Assembly: GCA_930367215.1 (NCBI GenBank)
Contig: OV884057.1
Location: forward strand, 207,395,621-207,459,620
Direction: 5' to 3'
DNA: 64,000 nt
Origin: Pollenia angustigena
Lineage: Eukaryota > Arthropoda > Insecta > Diptera > Polleniidae
Positions 12,237 to 23,649 of this stretch are shown piece by piece. Under the pieces are notes generated by a model. That model saw only the letters and a program-made list of their open reading frames with translations. It did no database searches and had not been told where the DNA came from. The translations under genes and the position numbers were made by a program. Position 1 is the first letter of the stretch. Every line of letters starts with the position of its first letter.

Positions 12237-13454
12237 CCTTTACGTCAACAGCTACATACCCGGGTATTTTTTGCGTTTTAAAACCGCTATATCATGAAAA
12301 GTAATTATCGGATCAACGTGAAATTTCATGATATCCTTAATATTCCTACACCTGGGTGAAATTGGTCAAGTAGGGGAAAAGGGAAGGACAATTTTCAATT
12401 TGTACCCCTTACGTCAACAGCTGCATACCTGGGTATGTATAGACAAACGTATGCAAATAAAATTTATTTTACATGCTTATTGCATAAAGTTAGTAAGTAA
12501 AATTAATTTTCAAGATAAAAATGCACAAAACTTATGTTATAATTTAAGATGAAAATTAACCAGTTGAAAATAATTAAACATTTTTAATTAAAACTACTGC
12601 ATTGCGACATATCAGTAGAATGAACTGCAAATACGGGTCTTTTGCGTAATGTGCAGACCTTCATTGTTGGACGAGGTTTTTATTCAGCATCAAAAATATA
12701 ACCGTTGTTGCTGCCGCTTTTTCGGTTTGCTTACGTTACTCGCGTGTATTCCCGTTATCAAAACGTATAAGGTTCTTATTGCCTAGAAGCGCCGTACGCT
12801 TATCGCACCGCGATAAAGCCGATGTGCGGTTGTTTTCCACAAGTCTTAAGTATGAACGTTGCCAAAACGTGTTACGCCACTCAGTAAGAGAGAGACCATA
12901 ATACGAATCAAACTCGCTTTTTGTTAGAGCTTTCCATATACAATGTTGTCGTGTAGGGTTTTTATATCCTCACGCTCATAGCATTATTTTCCTGTCTCAA
13001 GAATAATTAAGTGTAACTGGATTTTTTCCACATCGGAGTAATTTGGAGATACACCAGCATCGGTTCCGTCCAGAACTCCTTCGGACACTAAAAAATCTTT
13101 GACAAATATGTTCTTGCTGTTTCTCATAATCAAGTGCACTTATTTGTCTTGGAGTGAGTCTTTCATCATCTGCCATTTTTATCTTGCTCTGAATTACCTG
13201 GTGTTATAACATTTTAACCAAAAATTAAGTTTTAAAACAACGACAAAACTAGTTTTTGTTAAAAAACCCCATTTTCCAAATATTTTAACTCACAAAACTA
13301 CAAAACTAATAACCACTTTTTTTTATATTTAAACTAAAAATCGCCAACGCAAAACAGCATATAAAAAACAAAAAATCCCATACAAAATATATGTGTATAC
13401 CCGGGTATGCTTACTGTTAACGTAAGTATAATTTTTCAGCTGTTGACAAAAAGG
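12237..13454 (-). mobile_element. piggyBac-like element, decayed
   Basis: A 1218-bp element flanked by the target tetranucleotide TTAA at 12233-12236 and 13455-13458, the piggyBac signature. The ends begin CCTTTACGTCAACAGCT on the left and, on the minus strand, CCTTTTTGTCAACAGCT on the right, with subterminal ATACCCGGGTAT on both sides. A third copy of the end motif lies at 12408-12437. On the minus strand an ATG at 13178 starts MADDERLTPRQISALDYE, reminiscent of piggyBac N-termini. Another frame near 12950 reads KSEFDSYYGLSLTEWRNT. The transposase is broken by stops and is far shorter than the usual ~550-600 residues. Confidence 0.75.
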
Positions 13455-13458
13455 TTAA

Positions 13459-15540
13459 ACGTATGATAACCGAACTTTTTTTAACTGCAATTGAAGATTA
13501 TGAACTGGACGATAATTAAGCCTTCAGCAACACCATTTCACAAGCCTCACAACACGACCGATTTTGGCTTAATTACATACAAAGTTTCCAGAACGCGTAA
13601 TTTACGTTTATTCGAAGCCAATAAACCACCAAGATCTTGCGATTTTTATGCCGCTATAATTTTTTTTGTGGGACTATGTCAAAGACCGTGTCTACGCGGA
13701 TAATCCCCTAACTTTAAAACATATAAAAAGCAACAATATTCAAGTTATTGCCGATATACCGCCTTAAATTTGCGAAAAAGTGGTTTAAAACTACCCCAAA
13801 GGGATCGATTTCTTCAATGGCATTATCTGCCAGGCCCACGATGTCGACAAGACCATTTCTTTCTTATATTTTTATTGAAAACAATAATAAAAAACAAAAA
13901 TTTTTTATTGTTTTCAATGTAAATATAAGAAAAATAATGGATAATTCACTGGTTAAAAGAATTTTTTACATCGGGCTAAAATTAAGAATTCGGGAACATT
14001 TTTAATTTTTGTAATACCAAGTTGTCCTACCGTTGGAACCTATTCCAATCGGATTAACCTATTATAAGCTAAAATTTTTTCCAAAATCTCTACTGCGCAC
14101 CATTAAAAAAACGAGAGTTTTGCATTTAACCATTTCTGATCATAACCAGAAAAGCGACTTTTTACGAAAACCCGAAGCCTAAAAATTGTGTGTAAGTCCC
14201 GGCTAACTAGCTGAATCAACTATTAGGCAAAATATTTATGGGAAACAGTTAATGTTCTGTATTACGTAGAACCAGAAGAGGTACCTCTATATATAACAAG
14301 CTGTAAAAATTAAGCCTGTCCCGAACTCAATTTTTTGTTTAAGCGGAAAAATGCCCGGAATATGCGACAAGACTTGAAGTCGCAATTTTTCAATATGTCA
14401 CCACTCGGCCACATATTGAAAAACAAAAATTTTGCGAAGAAAAACCTCTAGCAACAAATGATAGTTGGTCCCGTTCCATTAAAGATCATAAGCCAACTTA
14501 ATGCTTTACAAACCGTTTGTTCATGTTTCCCTCCTTTTATATTTATTTGTTTTTGTGTTCGTGCAGGGTTTGTACGGTCGAAGGTGTTTTTAATAGTGTG
14601 TGTTTGATATGAGTAAGTATATGTATTTGTTTGCAGAATGTTTGTTTAATGTAAAAGAAGTAGATATTTCCTCCAATCTTCTACAACTCTTATATCTCAA
14701 TTTATTTATTTATTTTTTTTTTTTATTCTTTTCTTTCTCTCTCCCTGCTTTAAAGTTAAAAACATAATAAAGTGCTTGTCACAGTGATGATTTAAAAGAG
14801 ACCATGATGAATGTTGTGGTGTTGATAACATATCTGTGATAAATTACAAACATTTTCTAGTCTCAATGTTTTAGTTGCTCTAGTTTTTGCTATTGCCGTT
14901 GACTGGCTGCCTGTTTGACTGCCAGGATGCTGGTATTTTAAACATCACAACCAAGTAGCCTTTTTCATTATTGTTCTTTGAAAATACGTATACATGATGT
15001 AAAAGTAGACAGGCTTATGTAAAATTTTAATAAAATTTGATTTCATAAGCCTTTTTTGTCTTTTATTTTCTTCTTTATTTTACTGATAAAAAAAAAGAAT
15101 TTATAATATCACAAACAAGAAAAACATCAGCAACACAAAGAGGACGAAAATGTGAACTTTTTTTTACCTTTATATCAAAGGAAATGTCATTCTTTAATGT
15201 ACAACTTTTGTCAGTTTTATTAAAGGAAAAAAGATTCAAATGAATAAATTAAAAATGGCTTTGTTATATTGTTTGTAGTTGAATATTTCCAAAGCCTTCA
15301 TTAAATATTAAAAACACATAAGGAGTTCAAATACTAAATAGTAGCCAATATATAGCCAAGCTCTAGAATGTTCCCTTATCGTTCATTCATGAGCTTGAAA
15401 ATTTGTCTGCTTATTTATATAAATATGATGGATAAAATATATTAAGCTTTTGTTGAGTCGTGTTTTTTGTATTATTTTTACATGCAGTTAAGGGGATAAC
15501 TATTCATACACTCCACTTAAAAAAATTAACACATTAAAAA
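13459..15540. other. Mostly unassigned AT-rich DNA, with hairpin H2
   Basis: Apart from the hairpin at 13827-13940 I find no supported gene. Small frames at 13491 and 13748 have no family features. The stretch 14550-15500 is low-repeat AT-rich sequence that could be host intergenic or intronic DNA. Confidence 0.35.
13827..13940. mobile_element. Hairpin MITE H2
   Basis: Starts CTGCCAGGCCCACGATGTCG, the same cap as hairpins H3-H5. The arms TTCTTATATTTTTATTGAAAACAATAA (left, from 13857) and TTATTGTTTTCAATGTAAATATAAGAA (right, to about 13931) pair closely around an A/T loop. The right cap is missing. Non-coding. Confidence 0.55.
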
Positions 15541-15544
15541 CAAG

Positions 15545-15760
15545 TAAGAGTGCTATATTCGGCTATGCCGAATCTTATATACCGTTCACCACGATGAGAT
15601 AAGAACAACAATTTATATATGTACATAAATAACGTTCTTTAGATAGGTATAAATAAATATTAATTGAGCCACGCCAACTTTTCATTTCGTCATGCCGAAG
15701 AATATAAAAAAACAAAAAATTTATACATGTACCTAAGCCCGTTTCCTCTTTTGCCAAAGT
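15545..15760 (+). repeat. Dispersed repeat, 5' end copy
   Basis: AAGAGTGCTATATTCGGCTA followed by TGCCGAATCTTATATACC resembles the left end of the element at 10076. Only the first part is recognisable; the remainder fades into unassigned AT-rich DNA. Confidence 0.4.
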
Positions 15761-15929
15761 TGATGTTTGAAATTCGTTTTATAATCTTAAAATCTTTCTT
15801 TTGGACATAAAAAAAAAATGAAAAAAAATTATTTTTGTAATTCGAACTGGCAATATCATCAGTCTCAGGAGAGAGCTGAAAAAGCGTTAAATTAAAATGT
15901 ATTCAGTCTTTGAGTTTGTTTCTTTATTT

Positions 15930-16640
15930 GAGCGGCACATCATATACATGCATTAATGTGTGTGTGTGTATCAGAGAATAGCTTTTTGCAATTGAAAAAA
16001 AATCGCATTTAATTAACGACAACAAATACACACGCTTACGGTCATACAGTCAAACTCGCGCAACCGCAAATATTCGCTGCTGGTTTGCAGTCATTCAAAT
16101 AACGCACATCGTGCTTTGTTATTTATACAATCGTTGCCTTCGTTTTTTTTTATAAAGATTCTAAGTGTTCTGAGCGCAAATGATTGTTTGGTAAAGAAAC
16201 AAAAAATACAAACGAAAGAGCCAGAAATCAAACAATTATTACTCATGTATTTATTCAGCATTAACTATGTAGTACAAGAAAAAAAAAATTTAAATGAAAC
16301 TAAGCACACATACTTATGTAGGTACACACAATTTCCATAGAAACAAAAAGTACAGTAGTAGTAGTAGTAGGTACAATGTATTTTTGTTATTGTTGTTTTT
16401 ATTGTTGTTAATTTTGAAAAAGCGCCTCATCGTTGTTTATTGATGTTGTTGTTAATGTAAACAAAAGTATAGAGAATGTGCTCTTTTGAATTTACTCAGT
16501 TGTGTTATATTGCGTGAGCAACAAAAATGCAAATAAAGCACTTTCAATAAAAAACGAATAAATGAAAATATCAAATGTGTACGAAAGGAAAAAAAAAATT
16601 ACCAACGTTGAACTTTGTTTTGCATGTATAGAGTTATTGT
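15930..16640 (+). repeat. Dispersed repeat A, uninterrupted copy
   Basis: This copy contains in order CGGTCATACAGTCAAACTCG, ATTCGCTGCTGGTTTGCAGT, GCACATCGTGCTTTGTTATT, AGCCAGAAATCAAACAATTA, ACTCATGTA, ACTATGTAGTACAAG, a (TAG)n run and AATTACCAACGTTGAACTTT. The same landmarks are split apart at 29870-30118, 39157-39560 and 47677-47710. This copy therefore shows what that locus looked like before MITE M and Transib-2 inserted. No ORF of note. Confidence 0.75.
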
Positions 16641-17409
16641 AAATTTTAGCGTATGAATAAATGCACAAAAATAGTGCGTTTTGAGGTTCTCTGGTGTGTA
16701 CCTATGCGTAAAATTAAAAAATTAAAATTAAATTACAAATAAAATCCACCACTTGTAGTGAATGGTATAAAAAAAACAACAAAAAAAACCACATTACCCA
16801 CACTGTATTACCATAGCCACTGCATGACCGTAGAAACCAAAATTGAATTGGTTTGTATGGTATGTTTATGTCGTTTTGGTAATACAGTGTTGGTATGGTA
16901 ATGCCACGTCTAATTGGACCTTTAAAGGAAAAAATTTGAAGCAGTCGTGGTTTTTTACTCATATCTCAGCCATTTGTGTACTGATCTTGCTGAATTTCAA
17001 TAGCAAACAATTCCGGACCATATGTGACATAAATGTATAATAACCTGGCCCCCATCATATATGGGGTCTTCGGAAAACCCATTTCAACGGACAGAAGCAC
17101 ATCGATAAATCGCTCCTCATAAGAACCCAGAATATATATGTGGCAGTATGGAAAAACTAGATAACTCCATTTTTTAAAAACACGAGAAAACCACAATTAA
17201 AGTTTTAAACATATTTCGCTAATTATTTCATATGAATTTATTAGAGTTGTCAATTATTCGCCTTTCAGCTTTGTTCGAATAATGCAAATAATTGTTTTTG
17301 TTCGTTCGAGCAAACGATTAAAACTTAAAAATTATTCGATTAATCGATGAGAATAACGAAAAAAAAAATTATTTTTACAAAAATCTTAAGTATTTTAATT
17401 AGATATATC

Positions 17410-17790
17410 TGTCCATTTATCTTCAACTATGGAAAATCCTCTATTGTCTTTATTTTTTCTCAAATCCGCTTTGACTTCATCTTTTGTTGATGCGTAAAAC
17501 TTTTATCATTTTTCCATATCGTTGTATGTATTACTTAAACACATCGCAAAACTCTTAATTCTTAAATAATCCGATATTACTTTGGATTTTGGAAAAGCGT
17601 TTGCAGACCTACCATCTTCAGCCATTCTTCTGCATACTATTTCTTCTATAGAACAACCGCTGTCTCTCTTTATTTATTTTTCCATCGAACCAAGCTCGGC
17701 CTTTTTTGATGTCGTTGGATTATCTTCCACGGCATCGTTTTCAGTGGTAATATTGTGACAGTTACGCAAATGGCAAAGATATATACATAC
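17410..17790 (-). pseudogene. hAT transposase N-terminal remnant
   Basis: Read on the minus strand, frames contain CHLRNCHN (a possible BED zinc-finger cysteine/histidine remnant), PTTSKKAELGSM, CSIEEIVCRRMAEDGRSANAF, SKVISDYL and VEDKWTDIS. The last is similar to the WT(D/S) motif that opens the hAT catalytic fold. At least two stops and frameshifts interrupt it. It is a fragment of the N-terminal quarter of a normally ~600-residue protein. Confidence 0.6.
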
Positions 17791-17793
17791 ATA

Positions 17794-18175
17794 TCGAGCC
17801 TTTGGTGCAATACCGTAGTAATTCAAAAAATCGTGAACCTAGAAAAATGCATTTGAAGTTTTCAGCCGTCTTTTTAATAGTAGTTCCGTTTACTAAAGTT
17901 ATTTTTTACAAGATTTTTAATAAAGAGGAATGTTTTGTAATTAAAAAAAGGTGAAAAATTATTAATAATATTAAATGTTTTTTTTATATTAATATAAATA
18001 TGGTTGAAAATAGCTAGAGGCAATAAAGACATTTTTAGCTATAAAATCTGAACAGTTAGAGATAGGACCATAATCTCTTTTTCTTTAGATAGATATTTTC
18101 CCAAAGATCATTTCTGCATACCCAGCTCAAAAAATTAAAATTTTGAGTTACTACGGTATTGCACCAAAGGCTCGA
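17794..18175. mobile_element. TA-target MITE nested in hAT
   Basis: A 382-bp element with near-perfect terminal inverted repeats: TCGAGCCTTTGGTGCAATAC followed by CGTAGTAA at the left, and the complement at 18143-18175. TA is duplicated at 17792-17793 and 18176-18177. It has no ORF. It fits a Tc1/mariner-type non-autonomous element. Confidence 0.85.
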
Positions 18176-18459
18176 TATATATAATTGAAAAAAAAAAAAC
18201 TATATAATAAAATAACAACATTTTCTCTTTCATGATATAATTTATATAAAACGAATCTTTATTTTTTTAGTTTTTTGTTTATTTCTAAGTTTTTCACCCG
18301 AGAGTGAAAAGTCACCTCCCTGTCTTTATTAACGTTTGATTTAAAAAGAAAACAGCTGATAAAATAAAAACATTAAATACATTTTTGAAATACAATTCTT
18401 AACACGATTACTAAACACTGAGATTAATTGCAATCATGGCCAAAATATTTTTTAAATTT

Positions 18460-18700
18460 CCTACAATTGTGAGTCACACCTTTACGTCAAGTTGTTTGAC
18501 AAACTTAATTTGACATTTCTTTGTTTAAGTTTTTGACAAATTCAATTATGCAGAGGTGCACAATTAAGCAGTTTCACAAATAGGTGTCATAGAACCTTCT
18601 ATAATAAAAAAAAATATAAAGATAATTTTCCAAAAATTTTATGTTTTATTTGCAATTAACATCGTGCATTTTGGTGGGTCCACCCTTTACAAAATCACTA
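18460..18700. repeat. Possible mariner-like terminal fragments
   Basis: GTCACACCTTTACGTCAAG and TTAACATCGTGCATTTTGG resemble the terminal sequences near 58975-59030 (ATGACGTTATGGTGTGAC, AAGATCGTGCATTATGG). No transposase is visible. Boundaries are uncertain. Confidence 0.3.
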
Positions 18701-19551
18701 AAAACGGGTAAGAATAAATCAAATCCTAAGCTTTTATTAAATTTATTTTTTGTTGAAAAAAAATTGTTCGATTAATCGACATTAATTAATCGATTTATTC
18801 GTTTTCGAAAATCGCCATTTTAAAATTATTCGAACAAGAGTTTGGTTTTGTTTGATCGATTAATCGAATTATTCTTAATCGGTTGACAACTCTAGAATTT
18901 ATGTTATTATGCATGCGCATTTAACAAAACAATATTTTAGATTCAGTTAAAGATTTCTGGTACCATAAAACTGATTTTTGAACATTAAAACCGAAAATCA
19001 ATGTCACTTATCTTGTTTTTTCGAAAAATGGAGTTATCTAGTTTTTCCGAAAAAAAATGTTTTTCTTAAACTATATTAGTATTTTACGAAATAAAGGCAA
19101 CTTAAGTAATGATTTGTGGAAAAACATTAACTTTTTGACTCAACACGTTAATTTACCCGTATTTTCTACGAACCAATGGAGTTATCCAGTTTTTCCAAAA
19201 AATCACTTTATGCTTATGCATCAAAAAATAAGCTGAGTTTTTGTCTGTTGTTATGCATAAACATAATTAAAATATAATAATTTAACCTTCTTGATTTTAT
19301 GAAATGAATTGGCCAGTTTTAAGGACGTTGATTAACGTTATAATCGGTTTAACATATGTTGAACCCGAAAAAGAGCTATTGACTTTGTGGTTAACTTTAT
19401 TTTAATACATATTAAAATTTTAAACAAAAGGTGTTCCGCTAAAATTTGTATACAAAACTTGGTAATAAGATCGTTTTTAGCTTTTTAGTTTAAAAACAAT
19501 GTCTTACGCTTCTTTTTATTTTTTTGATAAAAATAAACGTAATAGTTACAC

Positions 19552-19863
19552 GTGCGTGCAAAAAATATAAAAATCAACTCAAGGAAATCAACTATGCGAC
19601 CGACTAACATAAACATAGATCCAGACCTTGACCTCATGCAAATACAGACTAAGTTGGAGGAAATTATTCCACAAGGCAGCACGGAAGAAAATAAAAGTAA
19701 GCAAAACGTGATCGAGCAATCGGACAAAGAACTCGTAAATTTAGAAATAAATACTTCAGAAAACAAACTGAAATCAAGTCGAAAAAAGCTCAAGAGAAGT
19801 TTTATTGATGAACATTTAACATTGAGAATATCGTCAAGGTTGCAGAAAAAAATAATTTTATAA
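19552..19863 (+). CDS. 103-codon ORF inside element Q
   Basis: The listed frame starts at a GTG; the first true ATG (19594) begins MRPTNINIDPDLDLMQIQ, leaving 89 codons. The sequence is hydrophilic and charged, with a lysine/arginine-rich tail (KLKSSRKKLKRSF) that could be a nuclear-localisation or DNA-binding patch. I recognise no family. It is the only sizeable ORF in element Q that is not from the nested hAT, so it may be a piece of that element's own protein. It could also be a chance ORF. Confidence 0.35.
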   Translation: MRAKNIKINSRKSTMRPTNINIDPDLDLMQIQTKLEEIIPQGSTEENKSKQNVIEQSDKELVNLEINTSENKLKSSRKKLKRSFIDEHLTLRISSRLQKKIIL

Positions 19864-19959
19864 TATTGAAATTTTATTAGTATTAAATATCTATATAATA
19901 TAAGTGTTAAAAATATGAATATGTTCTTAGATTAATCTAAAAATAAAGAAATTTACAAC

Positions 19960-20094
19960 CAGGCTCACAATGTCGATGAGAACATTTCTTTCGCATATTT
20001 ATATTTAAAACAATAATAGAAAACTAAAATTCTTTTTTTTTTTAAATATAAATATACGAAAGAAATGTTCCTCTCGACATCATGGGCCAGGCAG
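19960..20094. mobile_element. Hairpin MITE H3
   Basis: The left arm CAGGCTCACAATGTCGATGA continues as GAACATTTCTTTCGCATATTT. It pairs with the right arm AAATATACGAAAGAAATGTTC, then CTCTCGACATCATGGGCCAG and the cap GGCAGTTAA. The central loop is A/T homopolymer. Non-coding; same cap family as H1, H2, H4 and H5. Confidence 0.7.
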
Positions 20095-21119
20095 TTAATT
20101 TGTTCTTCTTATAAGAAAACTGTGGCATGCATAAATATATTCTTTGAATTCTCTAGAGTTGCAATTTTTAGGCTCAACATTTTGACCCGAATTTGTTCTA
20201 TTTCGCTATTTGTCTCTTAGTTTTCGAGACAACACAGTTTAAAACTTCTAATTTTTCTGTTTTCTAAGAGACTATGGAGTTAACTTGTTTTTTCAAAAAA
20301 TGCATGGAGTTATCTAGTTTTTACATAAAAATTTATATTTTTCTGATTTTTGTTTTTCAAATAACTATTAAATGAGAAACTATATAAAAATTTCGATCTG
20401 ACAGAGTGATAGTAAATGAAACTCGCTTTCTATTTTTGGTGTTATCTTAATTTTCGCAAAATGTGGAGTTAACTAGTTTTTCCATACGGCCACAGATAAA
20501 TACTTTATAGGATCTAACATCAATATTATAGAAATTACAAACGGAATTACAAACTTATATATACCTGTGGTATATATTATTTTTCTTCCCAAATTATTTC
20601 ATATATTTTCCTTTAATTTTTAGAACAAAAATGTAACTAAAATTTTTTTTAAATGTAACTAAAGTTGAGTCAACTAGAACTTAAGCAACAATTCTGACGT
20701 TTAAAATAATTTTATTTAGTTTTGAATAAAAATTTTAACAAAATGTTTACAAAAATAAGAGCATAATATTGTTGTGGCTAAAATTTGCAAACGGGTTTTA
20801 ATGCAAAATGTGTGTGGTTGCAAAAGAAATTGTTGCTCTATTATGAACACCATATGAACATGTTTTTTTGATTGTGAACGAAGCTTTAGGGTGGATCACT
20901 GATGTATGGTAAAAAATAAAAGTTCTCGAATCATGTTCTAATAGCAATAATTTTTCGTCTTACGTTAAAACAAAGAAAAATTCCATAAAAAATAAATAAA
21001 AATAAACACATCTTGAGCCCGCGCCGGGGCTCCTAAGTATTAATTAGTTAAGAAAAAAAGTCCATTTCTTAAATTGTATTAACTACACTGTGCTAGTTGC
21101 AAAAATAGACAAGCCGAGC

Positions 21120-21610
21120 ACATAGCGTTTAAGCTATGTCCACTTTTTTAGGTTAGCTCTTGTTTTCGAAATAAACCGTTATTTCGAAAATGGAGGAGGT
21201 TGCACAACACATATTCGGAGTAGGCAAACAGGGTGCCACATACATATGTATGTGGTGTAGGGTTTCAAATAGTCGGGCTTGACCGGTTTTACTTTTTCAC
21301 TTCTTTTGGTTTTTTTTTTTTTTTTTTTTTTTTTAATTAAAATGTGTTATGAATTACTAGATATGTATGCTTTTTATATAGTGAAAGTTTGATACATTTA
21401 ATGCCAATTTGGTATAATATTTCTACTGAGAAGGTACAATTTAAGAATTGTCAGATCCCAACAGTGATTCGAGTACGCTGAATCCAATGGTGCTTACCGT
21501 TTGTTTTTTTTTTTTGGGTTAGGTCTTGTTTTCGAGGTATACCGTTATTTCGAAAATGGAGGAGGTTGCACAACAAATATTAGCGTAACGCAAAAACGGT
21601 TTAGTTTATT
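21120..21610 (+). repeat. Short direct repeat pair
   Basis: A ~75-bp phrase occurs at about 21150-21215 and 21517-21580. It includes GGTTAGCTCTTGTTTTCGA (second copy GGTTAGGTCTTGTTTTCGA), ACCGTTATTTCGAAAATGGA and GGAGGTTGCACAACA. Between them lie the palindrome CACATACATATGTATGTGG and a long T-run. Function unknown. Confidence 0.6.
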
Positions 21611-21838
21611 GAAGTGACTTAAAAAAAAAACTGAAATTCTAAGATGAGCCGTCGTTTTATAAACATAATTTTTTTTTGGCAAAATAATAAATAATTTTTA
21701 AGCAACATTTTTAAATTTTTGTTTTCTAAAAATTTTAAAAAAATTGGGAAATGCATCTAGGCTTAAATTTTTTTCCAGATATATAAAAAACAAGTTGCAA
21801 ACAAAACATTCCATAAATAATTAAAATCTGATAACAAC

Positions 21839-23631
21839 AATTAGTATTGTGGTTATTTTGTTGAACTATTTATGGTTTTAAATCCAAATTTTTAATATTT
21901 TTAATTAGGCTTAAGTTCATGAAATTTAATTTTTATTAAATTATTTTTATGAAGAAAGGAATTTTACAACATGAAAATCAATTTAAATTGTTATTGATAA
22001 TCTTTCATTCTTGACGTGGCTCGGGCTCGAACCCTGGCCGGCAGGTTACCATGACATGTTTCGATCGCAACCACTCGATCTCCTCAGATGGATTTGCCGT
22101 CTTACACTCGCAGCCATCGACGACTGCTGACGTCACTAGTCAAACATCAATCCTTAAACCAAATTGTATTTTAACATTTGGTAGATCGAAATTTGCTTTC
22201 CTGAATGATTATCCATTTTAATTGATTTTACATGTTTTTTCCTTTACTTCTGTTTTTTCGTACTTTCGTCAAGAATTTTTCTTGAAGTCCAAGTACATTT
22301 TTTGTTTTTTTTCACTTTGTCTTTCTCTTTTCTGTTGACCTTTTTTAGCACAACTTGAAGGACAAATGTACACATAGAGCTCGTGCCTTAGCTTTAACAA
22401 TAATTAGTATTGTGGTTATTTTGTTGAACTATTTATGGTTTTAAATCCAAATTTTTAATATTTTTAATTAGGCTTAAGTTCATGAAATTTAATTTTTATT
22501 AAATTATGTTTATGAAGAAAGGAATTTTACAACATGAAAATCAATTTAAATTGTTATTGATAATCTTTCATTCTTGACGTGGCTCGGGCTCGAACCCTGG
22601 CCGGCAGGTTACCATGACATGTTTCGATCGCAACCACTCGATCTCCTCAGATGGATTTGCCGTCTTACACTCGCAGCCATCGACGACTGCTGACGTCACT
22701 AGTCAAACATCAATCCTTAAACCAAATTGTATTTTAACATTTGGTAGATCGAAATTTGCTTTCCTGAATGATTATCCATTTTAATTGATTTTACATGTTT
22801 TTTCCTTTACTTCTGTTTTTTCGTACTTTCGTCAAGAATTTTTCTTGAAGTCCAAGTAAGACGGCAAATCCATCTGAGGAGATCGAGTGGTTGCGATCGA
22901 AACATGTCATGGTAACCTGCCGGCCAGGGTTAGAGCCCGAGCCACGTCAAGAATGAAAGATTATCAATAACAATTTAAATTGATTTTCATGTTGTAAAAT
23001 TCCTTTCTTCATAAAAATAATTTAATAAAAATTAAATTTCATGAACTTAAGCCTAATTAAAAATATTAAAAATTTGGATTTAAAACCATAAATAGTTCAA
23101 CAAAATAACCACAATACTAATTATTGTTAAAGCTAAGGCACGAGCTCTATGTGTACATTTGTCCTTCAAGTTGTGCTAAAAAAGGTCAACAGAAAAGAGA
23201 AAGACAAAGTGAAAAAAACAAAAAATGTACTTGGACTTCAAGAAAAATTCTTGACGAAAGTACGAAAAAACAGAAGTAGAGGAAAAAAACATGTAAAATC
23301 AATTAAAATGGATAATCATTCAGGAAAGCAAATTTCGATCTACCAAATGTTAAAATACAATTTGGTTTAAGGATTGATGTTTGACTAGTGACGTCAGCAG
23401 TCGTCGATGGCTGCGAGTGTAAGACGGCAAATCCATCTGAGGAGATCGAGTGGTTGCGATCGAAACATGTCATGGTAACCTGCCGGCCAGGGTTCGAGCC
23501 CGAGCCACGTCAAGAATGAAAGATTATCAATAACAATTTAAATTGATTTTCATGTTGTAAAATTCCTTTCTTCATAAAAATAATTTAATAAAAATTAAAT
23601 TTCATGAACTTAAGCCTAATTAAAAATATTA
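21839..23631. mobile_element. Inverted dimer of tRNA-like repeat, 16-bp TSD
   Basis: Left half: a 563-bp unit (starting at 21840) repeated in tandem at 22403. Right half: the inverted complement, also dimeric with 563-bp period. Arms 21888-22666 and 22858-23636 pair over ~779 bp around a 191-bp loop. The identical 16-mer AAAATCTGATAACAAC flanks the whole at 21823-21838 and 23632-23647, as expected for target-primed retrotransposition. Each unit carries a tRNA-like part (plus strand in the right arm) with GGCTGCGAGTGTAAGACGGC resembling an A box and GGGTTCGAGCCCGAGCC resembling a B box/T arm. Relatives are at 61310-61560 and 63840-64000. Confidence 0.75.
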
Positions 23632-23649
23632 AAAATCTGATAACAACTT

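Larger units (their letters stand above)
17242..18894 (-). mobile_element. hAT element with 8-bp target duplication
   Basis: A 1653-bp element with terminal inverted repeat TAGAGTTGTCAA/TTGACAACTCTA and a perfect 8-bp duplication GAATTTAT at 17234-17241 and 18895-18902. TIRs of the TAGAGTTGT type and 8-bp duplications are characteristic of hAT elements. Subterminal regions are rich in the palindrome ATTCGATTAATCGA. A MITE (17794-18175) is inserted inside, leaving about 1.3 kb of hAT sequence, so it is also internally deleted. Confidence 0.85.
17139..20494. mobile_element. TIR element Q with six internal motif copies
   Basis: The ends TGTGGCAGTATGGAAAAACT and, on the minus strand, TGTGGCCGTATGGAAAAACT form ~30-bp inverted termini. 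The motif TGGAGTTATCTAGTTTTTCC lies inside each terminus (17150-17169 minus, 20464-20483 plus) and recurs at 19029, 19177, 20275 and 20304. The flanking 8-mers AATATATA and GATAAATA match at 6 of 8 positions, so an 8-bp target duplication is only suggestive. The hAT element at 17242-18894 and hairpin H3 inserted into it. Its only sizeable ORF is at 19552-19863. The superfamily is unassigned. Confidence 0.6.

Noticed and set aside
16350..16372. (TAG)n run as a possible regulatory repeat
   Set aside because: Short simple repeat within dispersed repeat A; ordinary microsatellite.
21888..23636. Large palindrome as a replication origin or CRISPR-like structure
   Set aside because: Spacer/repeat sizes do not fit CRISPR, and the 16-bp flanking duplication favours a retro-inserted dimer.
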